Shown here: piece after piece, positions 1 through 5,600 of the stretch
Layout: every line of letters begins with the position of its first letter
Numbering within the stretch: the stretch's first letter is position 1
DNA from: Mucilaginibacter sp.
GTDB taxonomy: Bacteria; Bacteroidota; Bacteroidia; Sphingobacteriales; Sphingobacteriaceae
Direction: 5' to 3'
Length of the DNA stretch: 6,736 nucleotides
Assembly (NCBI GenBank): GCA_025934475.1
Contig: JAICXZ010000180.1
Span: forward strand, 1 to 6,736
Made by a program: the position numbers and the translations under genes
The notes under the pieces: generated by a model
What the model was told of the DNA's origin: nothing
The model's input: the letters and a program-made list of their open reading frames with translations, nothing else
Databases searched by the model: none

Positions 1-320
1 ATATTATGCTGGTATCCGTTACCGAGCGAACGCGTGAAATAGGTGTTCGTAAAGCCATCGGGGCAACGCCTTCTATTATCCGTAAGCAATTCCTGATCGA
101 AGCCATAATGATTTGCCTGATCGGTGGTGTTTTAGGCATCATTCTTGGGATGGCAGTAGGAAATCTTATAGCCATCAGCATCAGCGGCACTTTCGCAGTG
201 CCGTGGATATGGCTCATTATATCGATATGTGTATGTACGGTGATCGGTCTTATTTCGGGATTCTACCCGGCACAAAAAGCATCCCGGCTTGATCCGGTTG
301 AGGCACTGCGCTATGAGTGA
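1..320 (+). CDS. ABC transporter permease, MacB/FtsX family (C-terminal fragment)
   Basis: This is the last ~105 codons of an inner-membrane permease; the 5' part lies outside the window and the frame is already open at position 3. The fragment begins with MLVSVTERTREIGVRKAIGA, the cytoplasmic stretch typical of the MacB/FtsX permease C-terminal domain. Two hydrophobic membrane segments follow, at about residues 33-59 and 67-87 counted from the ATG at position 6. It ends with GFYPAQKASRLDPVEALRYE, the usual C-terminus of this family, so the TGA at 318-320 looks like the natural end and not a truncation. Relatives work with a LolD/MacB-like ATPase in export of macrolides, peptides or lipoproteins, or in envelope remodelling. 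The substrate cannot be told from this part. It converges on the polysaccharide operon and is probably functionally unrelated to it. Confidence 0.9.
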   Translation, partial: IMLVSVTERTREIGVRKAIGATPSIIRKQFLIEAIMICLIGGVLGIILGMAVGNLIAISISGTFAVPWIWLIISICVCTVIGLISGFYPAQKASRLDPVEALRYE

Positions 321-416
321 TTTCGAATTTCGTCCGCCAGCAGGCGGATCGGAATTATTAATTTCCTCTTAGTCAATAGAAAACACGCAAACAGAAAAAT
401 TCGAAATCCGAAATCA
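318..416. repeat. 99-bp convergent intergenic segment with nested inverted repeats
   Basis: The whole gap between the two convergent genes is bounded by an 8-bp inverted repeat: TGATTTCG at 318-325 and its exact complement CGAAATCA at 409-416. Inside this is an overlapping perfect 12-bp inverted repeat, GATTTCGAATTT at 319-330 and AAATTCGAAATC at 397-408. A GC-rich hairpin sits at 333-348. The right side carries a short tandem repeat of CGAAATC at 402-408 and 409-415. The stop codons of both flanking genes (318-320 on +, 416-414 on -) are the outer three bases of the arms. No coding sequence is visible. It could be a convergent terminator region, a dispersed REP/MITE-like repeat, or both; copy number elsewhere in the genome is unknown. 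Confidence 0.5.
333..348. terminator. Candidate hairpin terminator between convergent genes
   Basis: TCCGCC (333-338), loop AGCA (339-342) and GGCGGA (343-348) form a perfect 6-bp GC-rich stem with a 4-nt loop, starting 13 bases after the permease stop codon. It lies between the ends of two convergent transcripts, where a bidirectional terminator would be expected. Against a classical intrinsic terminator, the + strand is followed by TCGGAATTATTAATTTCC, which is AT-rich but not a clean T run. On the - strand the hairpin lies about 66 bases past the cpsB-like stop and is also not followed by a T run. Confidence 0.3.
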
Positions 417-1154
417 TTTCAGGAGGATATTCTTCAGCGGGTAATCCGTCAGTAATCTTTGCACATAGGGCATTTTTAGTGCGCGCTTAAATGCTTCGGC
501 ATGTTTGGGATGGTGCATGTCGCTGGAGATGAAATCAACCATATGATTGTCCACCAGGCTCTCGGCCATTTTCATGGTTGATTTTCCATAATAGCCGGTT
601 AACGAAATGGTGTTCAATTGCAGGTTGCATCCCCAGTCGCGGAAGGCTTTGATCTGGTTGATATCCATATATGAGTAGCGCTCGGGGTGGGCCAGGATGG
701 GTTTGTAACCGCGCTCGAGTAGCTTTTGAACAGCCGGAAACACATTAGGCGGCGGACTGATGAATGATAGTTCAAACAATACATAGTTATTCCCCATGAT
801 CATCAGCTTGTCGTCATCGATCCGGGTTTCGAACGTCTCATCAAAGTAATGCTCAGCCGCTGCCTCTACAACAATGTCGATGTTTTCTTTTACAAGTTCT
901 TGCTTCAGGAGGGCCAGGGCGCCGTTTATGGTCTCAGCATTATTCCTGTAATAGTCGGCCATGATGTGCGGAGTAGCGATGATCTTGCTGATGCCTGCGT
1001 CCATCATTTTCCGGATAAGATAGATGGACTCCTGTGGATTCTGTGCGCCGTCGTCAATGCCCGGCAGCACATGAGAATGCATATCAACCGCTATCGAACT
1101 ATAACTGGCAGGGGTATCTTTATTACTTTCCTTCTTCCGGAAGAAATTAAACAT
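414..1154 (-). CDS. CpsB/YwqE-like tyrosine-protein phosphatase (PHP domain)
   Basis: A 246-residue metal-dependent phosphatase of the PHP fold, in the CpsB/CapC/YwqE group that dephosphorylates tyrosine kinases controlling capsule or exopolysaccharide export. The expected metal and active-site motifs are present in order: DMHSHVLPGIDDGA at 24-37 (H26, H28, D35), ATPH at 60-63, AAEHYFD at 99-105 (E101), LAHPERY at 154-160 (H156, R159), and SSDMHH at 200-205 (D202, H204). A ~20-residue basic and aromatic leader (MFNFFRKKES) precedes the catalytic domain; no signal peptide is seen. The ATG at 1154 lies 2 bp after the rfbB stop, so it is the last gene of the operon and probably translationally coupled. 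No cognate Wzc/Wze-like kinase is in the window. Some databases label such proteins histidinol phosphatase, but the capsule-sugar context favours CpsB/YwqE. Confidence 0.9.
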   Translation of the reverse strand: MFNFFRKKESNKDTPASYSSIAVDMHSHVLPGIDDGAQNPQESIYLIRKMMDAGISKIIATPHIMADYYRNNAETINGALALLKQELVKENIDIVVEAAAEHYFDETFETRIDDDKLMIMGNNYVLFELSFISPPPNVFPAVQKLLERGYKPILAHPERYSYMDINQIKAFRDWGCNLQLNTISLTGYYGKSTMKMAESLVDNHMVDFISSDMHHPKHAEAFKRALKMPYVQRLLTDYPLKNILLK

Positions 1155-1156
1155 CG

Positions 1157-2209
1157 TTATCGGTTAGCGTACTGTTCTTTATAATATTGCTGGTAATGGC
1201 CCGATGTCACATCGTTCAGCCATTCCTCGTTGGCCAGGTACCAGTCGACCGTCTTTTCCAAACCTTTTTCAAATGTGATGCTTGGCACCCAGCCAAGGTC
1301 ATTTTTTAGTTTGGTGGCATCGATCGCATACCTTAGATCGTGCCCGGCGCGGTCTGTTACAAAGGTGATCAGTTTTGCCGATTCGCCTTCGGGTCTGCCC
1401 AGTTTTTTATCTAATATACGGCACAGCAACCGGATAAGGTCAATATTTTTCCATTCATTATGCCCGCCGATATTATAAGTCGAACCGGCTTTGGCCTTGT
1501 GGAAGATCACATCGATAGCACGGGCATGATCCTCAACCCACAGCCAGTCGCGCACATTCTCGCCCTTTCCATATACAGGCACAGGTTTATTTTGTTTGAT
1601 ATTGTTGATCGCCAGCGGTATCAGCTTCTCGGGGAAATGATACGATCCGTAATTGTTGGAACAGTTAGAAATCACTGTATCCATGCCATAAGTATCATGG
1701 TAGGCCCTCACAAAATGGTCCGAGCTCGCTTTCGAAGCCGAGTATGGCGAATGCGGATCGTAGTTGGTTGTCTCTGTAAACATGCCATCCTCACCCAGGC
1801 TGCCATATACCTCATCCGTAGATACATGGTAAAAACGGGTTTGATCGTATTTGCCTATCCAGGCATGGCGCGCGGCGTTGAGCAGGGTAACTGTCCCCAC
1901 CACGTTGGTCATCACAAAATCCAGCGGATTGGTTATCGAACGGTCAACATGCGATTCAGCTGCCAGGTGGATCACCGCATCAGGTTGTTCCCTTGCAAAA
2001 AGATGATTGATAAATACGCTGTCAACTATATCGCCTTTGATGAATTTGTAATTGGGCTCGTGCTCAATGTCACTCAGATTGGCGAGGTTACCTGCGTAGG
2101 TAAGTTTATCTAAATTGATTATAGAATATTGCGGGTAGTTTTTTACGAAGCGGCGAACCACATGTGATCCAATGAATCCGGCCCCTCCGGTAATGATGAT
2201 CTTCTGCAT
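1157..2209 (-). CDS. rfbB: dTDP-glucose 4,6-dehydratase
   Basis: A 350-residue extended short-chain dehydrogenase that converts dTDP-glucose to dTDP-4-keto-6-deoxyglucose using bound NAD+, the entry to rhamnose and other deoxysugars. The Rossmann motif GxxGxxG is at G8-G11-G14 (TGGAGFIGSH). HLAAESHVDRSI at 81-92 is characteristic of this enzyme. The dehydration triad T131-D132-E133 lies in STDEVYG, and the catalytic YxxxK is Y156/K160 (PYSASKASSDH). SNNYGSYHFPEKLIPL (184-199) and GENVRDWLWVEDHARA (216-231) are substrate-binding signatures of RfbB/RmlB. Length is normal for the family and no damage is seen. The ATG at 2209 lies 9 bp after the galE stop, with no strong Shine-Dalgarno, as is usual in Bacteroidota. 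RmlA, RmlC and RmlD, usually clustered with it, are not in the window. Confidence 0.97.
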   Translation of the reverse strand: MQKIIITGGAGFIGSHVVRRFVKNYPQYSIINLDKLTYAGNLANLSDIEHEPNYKFIKGDIVDSVFINHLFAREQPDAVIHLAAESHVDRSITNPLDFVMTNVVGTVTLLNAARHAWIGKYDQTRFYHVSTDEVYGSLGEDGMFTETTNYDPHSPYSASKASSDHFVRAYHDTYGMDTVISNCSNNYGSYHFPEKLIPLAINNIKQNKPVPVYGKGENVRDWLWVEDHARAIDVIFHKAKAGSTYNIGGHNEWKNIDLIRLLCRILDKKLGRPEGESAKLITFVTDRAGHDLRYAIDATKLKNDLGWVPSITFEKGLEKTVDWYLANEEWLNDVTSGHYQQYYKEQYANR

Positions 2210-2218
2210 GCGGCAAAA

Positions 2219-3238
2219 TTACAAAGGATTTTGCGATAAATACTTCTCCCATGCCCAGGCTGATGCCATCATGGTTTCAATACCCAATTCTGTCTGCCAG
2301 TGCAGCTTTTCTTTGGACTTGTTTACGTTGCCCCAAACCTGCTCGATATCGCCCTCACGGCGCGGACCGATGGTATAGTTGAGTTTTACGCCGGTTGTAT
2401 TTTCGAAAGCTTTGATGATCTCTAAAACCGAGTTGCCTTTGCCGGTGCCCAGGTTAAATACATCATAGCCCTTAAAATCTTTTCCCATCAGTTTCAAGGC
2501 AGCAACGTGTGCTTTTGCCAGGTCCACCACATGGATATAATCGCGGATGCAGCTACCATCGGGCGTATTGTAATCGTCGCCGAAAACGGTGATTTTTTCG
2601 CGTTTGCCTATGGCTGTTTGGGTTACAAATGGAATCAGGTTTTGAGGAACACCGATTGGGAGCTCGCCGATGAGTGCCGTCTCGTGTGCACCTACCGGGT
2701 TAAAGTACCGGAGCGAGATTACTTTATAGTTAGCGCCCGAAGCGATCATATCGCGAAGAATTTCTTCGGCTATCTGCTTGGTGTTGCCGTAAGGTGATTC
2801 GGCAGGCTTAACTGGCGCCGCCTCATCAACCGGCAAATGATCAGGCTGACCATAAACCGTGCAACTTGATGAAAATACAAAGCTGATTGGCTTGCCATAG
2901 TAGGCATTGAGCAGATTGATGAGCGAGTAAAAATTATTGCGATAATATTTTAGCGGCTTTTGAACCGATTCGCCAACGGCCTTTGACGCGGCAAAATGGA
3001 TGATCCCTTCAATATCGCCTTCGGCAGTGGCCAGGTTATTTACACCCGCTTCGTCGCACAAGTCAAGTTGATGGAAAACAGGTCTTACGCCCGTTATTTT
3101 GGTTATCTGATCAAGGATTTTTGGATTCGAGTTGGACAGGTCGTCAACGATCACGGGCTCATAACCGGCATTGATCAGCTCGACCACAGTATGTGATCCG
3201 ATATAGCCCAATCCGCCGGTAACTAGTATTTTCGGCAT
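2219..3238 (-). CDS. galE: UDP-glucose 4-epimerase
   Basis: A 339-residue extended SDR that interconverts UDP-glucose and UDP-galactose through a 4-keto intermediate with tightly bound NAD+. GxxGxxG is G8-G11-G14 (TGGLGYIGSH). The catalytic residues are the last serine of SSSCTVYG (S125) and Y150/K154 in SPYGNTK, one position later than S124/Y149/K153 of E. coli GalE. RYFNPVGAH at 177-185 and YNTPDGSCIRDYIHVVDLAKAH at 223-244 are GalE signatures. The residue aligned with E. coli Tyr299, in RREGDIEQVWG, is V301. In this family a small residue there permits N-acetylated substrates, so UDP-GlcNAc/GalNAc epimerisation is possible. The ATG follows the preceding TAA directly (TAAATG), indicating tight coupling. 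It supplies galactose-type precursors to the same polysaccharide. Confidence 0.95.
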   Translation of the reverse strand: MPKILVTGGLGYIGSHTVVELINAGYEPVIVDDLSNSNPKILDQITKITGVRPVFHQLDLCDEAGVNNLATAEGDIEGIIHFAASKAVGESVQKPLKYYRNNFYSLINLLNAYYGKPISFVFSSSCTVYGQPDHLPVDEAAPVKPAESPYGNTKQIAEEILRDMIASGANYKVISLRYFNPVGAHETALIGELPIGVPQNLIPFVTQTAIGKREKITVFGDDYNTPDGSCIRDYIHVVDLAKAHVAALKLMGKDFKGYDVFNLGTGKGNSVLEIIKAFENTTGVKLNYTIGPRREGDIEQVWGNVNKSKEKLHWQTELGIETMMASAWAWEKYLSQNPL

Positions 3239-4225
3239 TTATTTCTTGTTGTAATTTGCAAAACTCTTGTGCTGTATATCCTTTTCAGGCAGCGATTTAA
3301 AATATTCGTAGGTAATTTTCAAGCCCTCCGCTCTTGCTACTTTGGGCTCCCAACCCAGCAACTCCTTGGCCTTGGTAATGTCTGGCCGGCGCTGTTTGGG
3401 GTCATCAACGGGCAATGGCAGGCTGACGAGTTTTTGATCCGTTCCGGTCAACTTAATGATCTCCTCGCCAAACTCGCGAATGGTGATCTCGTCGGGATTA
3501 CCAATATTCACAGGTAAAGCATAGTCGCTGAAAAGCAGGCGATAGATGCCTTCTATGAGGTCATCTACATAGCAGAATGAACGCGTCTGAGAGCCATCCC
3601 CAAACATGGTCAATGATTCGCCGCGCAATGCCTGGCCGATAAAAGCAGGCAAAACACGCCCGTCATTCAGGCGCATACGTGGTCCGTAAGTGTTGAATAT
3701 GCGTACAATACGTGTTTCAAGACCGTGGAAAGTATGATAAGCCATGGTCATTGCTTCCTGGAAACGCTTGGCTTCGTCATAAACTCCGCGCGGACCTATA
3801 GGGTTTACATTACCCCAATACTCTTCGGGCTGCGGATTTATATTAGGGTCGCCATAAACTTCGGAGGTTGAGGCAATCAGCATTCTTGCACCTTTTGCTC
3901 TTGCCAGGCCAAGCAAATTATGTGTGCCCAAAGACCCCACTTTCAAAGTTTGGATCGGGATTTTCAGGTAGTCGATCGGGCTTGCCGGGGACGCAAAATG
4001 CAGAATATAGTGCAGATCGCCGGGAACATAGACAAACTTGGAAACATCGTGATGATAAAACTCGAAATTTTCCAGCTTGAACAGGTGTTCGATATTCTTA
4101 AGATCGCCGGTAATGAGGTTATCCATAGCGATCACATGGAAATCTTCTTTAATAAAACGGTCGCACAGGTGCGAGCCCAAAAATCCGGCGGCGCCGGTAA
4201 TTAAAACGCGTTTGCGGTCAGTCAT
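3239..4225 (-). CDS. UDP-glucuronate decarboxylase (UDP-xylose synthase)
   Basis: An extended SDR of 328 residues, matching UXS enzymes that decarboxylate UDP-glucuronate to UDP-xylose using internally recycled NAD+. From the ATG at 4225: GxxGxxG at G11-G14-G17 ([10 protein letters not shown]), HFASPASP at 76-83, STSEVYGDP at 119-127, then [12 protein letters not shown] with catalytic Y149/K153 in [17 protein letters not shown] and [12 protein letters not shown] follow; this series is diagnostic of UXS rather than RfbB or GalE. A TTG at 4234 would add three residues (MNN) and overlap ugd by 8 bp. The ATG at 4225 is preferred because it lies one base after the ugd TAA, like the other tight junctions here, and leaves the usual short lead before the Rossmann strand. 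Its substrate is the product of the gene just upstream, which strongly supports the call. Confidence 0.93.
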   Translation of the reverse strand: MTDRKRVLITGAAGFLGSHLCDRFIKEDFHVIAMDNLITGDLKNIEHLFKLENFEFYHHDVSKFVYVPGDLHYILHFASPASPIDYLKIPIQTLKVGSLGTHNLLGLARAKGARMLIASTSEVYGDPNINPQPEEYWGNVNPIGPRGVYDEAKRFQEAMTMAYHTFHGLETRIVRIFNTYGPRMRLNDGRVLPAFIGQALRGESLTMFGDGSQTRSFCYVDDLIEGIYRLLFSDYALPVNIGNPDEITIREFGEEIIKLTGTDQKLVSLPLPVDDPKQRRPDITKAKELLGWEPKVARAEGLKITYEYFKSLPEKDIQHKSFANYNKK

Positions 4226-4226
4226 G

Positions 4227-5537
4227 TTATTCAACTATTTTTCTACCGATACTGTTATAATAGAATCCGCAGTCGAGCATTTTTTGCAGATCGTAGAGGT
4301 TACGGCCGTCAAAAATAGCTTTATTTTTCAGCAAGCTCTCCACCTTGTCAAATTCAGGGGTCCTGAATGCCGACCACTCTGTTACGATGAGCAGCGCATC
4401 GGCATCCTGGAGTGCGTCATACTCATCTTCAGCATAGCTGATCTTATCGCCAAGTAAAGCCTTTACATTTGGCATCGCTTCAGGGTCGTATGCGGTTACG
4501 GATGCACCTGCCGCTAGCAGTTCGTCTATAATATATAACGAAGGCGCTTCGCGGATGTCATCAGTTTCGGGTTTAAAAGCCAAACCCCACATCGCGAATT
4601 TTTTTCCTTTGATGTCGCCTTTAAAGTATTTCTTTACCTTCTCCACCAATACCTTTTTCTGTATTTCGTTTACCTTGAGTACTGAGTTCAGGATCTTAAA
4701 ATCGTATTTTACTTCTTCCGACGATTTTACCAGCGCCTGCACATCTTTAGGGAAACAGCTGCCGCCGTAACCGATACCAGCAAAAAGGAACCGCTTGCCA
4801 ATACGATCATCCGCTCCAATACCGCGTCGTACCATATCAACATCAGCGCCTACAATCTCGCACATATTGGCAATCTCGTTCATGAAGGAGATTTTGGTAG
4901 CCAGGAAAGAGTTGGCTGCATATTTGGTAAGCTCGGAAGAGCGCTCATCCATATAAATGATGGGGTTACCCTGGCGAACATAAGGTGCGTATAATTCGCC
5001 CATCAATCTGCGGGCGCGCTCATCCATGGTGCCTATCACAACGCGATCCGGTTTCATGAAATCCTCAACGGCAACGCCTTCGCGCAGGAACTCAGGATTG
5101 GATACCACGGCGAATTCAACGCTGGCGTGCTCTTTCATAGCTGCCGTTACCTTATCGGCTGTGCCCACCGGCACGGTAGATTTGGTTACGATAACTTTAT
5201 ATTCGGTGATGATTTTGGCGATGTCTTTTGCCGCGCCGAGCACATAACTCAGATCGGCAGAGCCATCTCCTCCCGGAGGTGTCGGCAGCGCCATAAAAAT
5301 AATTTTAGCTTCGGCTACGGCCTCGGCAAGGTTGGTTGTAAATTTCAGCCTGCCCTGGTGTATATTACGGTTGAAGAGTAATTCGAGGCCCGGTTCGTAG
5401 ATCGGAACCTTGCCGTTTTTCATCATTTCAACCTTTTTTTCATTTATATCAACGCAAGTTACATGGTTGCCGGTTTCGGCCAGGCAGGTGCCTGTTACCA
5501 ATCCCACATACCCTGTTCCTACTACTGCGATTTTCAT
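4227..5537 (-). CDS. ugd: UDP-glucose 6-dehydrogenase
   Basis: A 436-residue cytoplasmic enzyme that oxidises UDP-glucose to UDP-glucuronate with two NAD+. The N-terminal Rossmann motif is [10 protein letters not shown] at 7-16. [17 protein letters not shown] (83-99), TKSTVPVGT at 118-126 and NPEFLREG at 147-154 are the family's NAD and substrate motifs. K205 and N209 in [14 protein letters not shown] form part of the active site. The catalytic cysteine is C261 in [10 protein letters not shown], with D265 after it. The C-terminal domain carries [17 protein letters not shown] at 327-343. Length and motifs are complete. It is the first gene of the five-gene operon, and its TAA lies one base before the preferred start of the decarboxylase that uses its product. 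The ATG at 5537 has no in-frame competitor that fits the Rossmann start better. Confidence 0.97.
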   Translation of the reverse strand: MKIAVVGTGYVGLVTGTCLAETGNHVTCVDINEKKVEMMKNGKVPIYEPGLELLFNRNIHQGRLKFTTNLAEAVAEAKIIFMALPTPPGGDGSADLSYVLGAAKDIAKIITEYKVIVTKSTVPVGTADKVTAAMKEHASVEFAVVSNPEFLREGVAVEDFMKPDRVVIGTMDERARRLMGELYAPYVRQGNPIIYMDERSSELTKYAANSFLATKISFMNEIANMCEIVGADVDMVRRGIGADDRIGKRFLFAGIGYGGSCFPKDVQALVKSSEEVKYDFKILNSVLKVNEIQKKVLVEKVKKYFKGDIKGKKFAMWGLAFKPETDDIREAPSLYIIDELLAAGASVTAYDPEAMPNVKALLGDKISYAEDEYDALQDADALLIVTEWSAFRTPEFDKVESLLKNKAIFDGRNLYDLQKMLDCGFYYNSIGRKIVE

Positions 5538-5600
5538 ACGTATTTATATTTTATGTTCTTACTTTTATGCCCGGCTAAGGTAATAATTAATAGAAAAATA
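5538..5600. promoter_or_regulatory. Divergent promoter region between ugd operon and kdtA
   Basis: This 63-bp AT-rich gap separates divergently transcribed ugd (-) and kdtA (+), so promoters for both should lie in or near it. Partial matches to the Bacteroidota sigma -7 box (TAnnTTTG) occur as TACTTTTA at 5560-5567 on + and as TATTTTTC on - (5600-5593), each 7 of 8. I find no convincing -33 TTTG at the expected spacing for either, so exact promoters are not assigned. No strong Shine-Dalgarno is present before either start. No riboswitch or operator-like palindrome is evident. Confidence 0.4.

Noticed and set aside
849..1184. Open + strand frame antisense to the phosphatase
   Set aside because: It lies wholly opposite a gene with a complete set of family motifs, has no recognisable domain and no ribosome-site context; it is a shadow frame.
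1460..2113. 217-codon + strand open frame antisense to rfbB
   Set aside because: Long for a shadow, but the composition is incoherent (many His, Ile, Arg and Cys mirrored from rfbB codons), no motif is seen, and the opposite strand is certain.
3868..4457. Overlapping + strand open frames opposite the decarboxylase and ugd
   Set aside because: Several frames are open at once over the same stretch and none resembles a known family; the - strand genes explain the DNA.
5553..5600. Upstream in-frame ATG for kdtA giving 16 extra residues
   Set aside because: The extension precedes the normal family start at the hydrophobic MLLLYN segment and would use nearly the whole divergent promoter gap.
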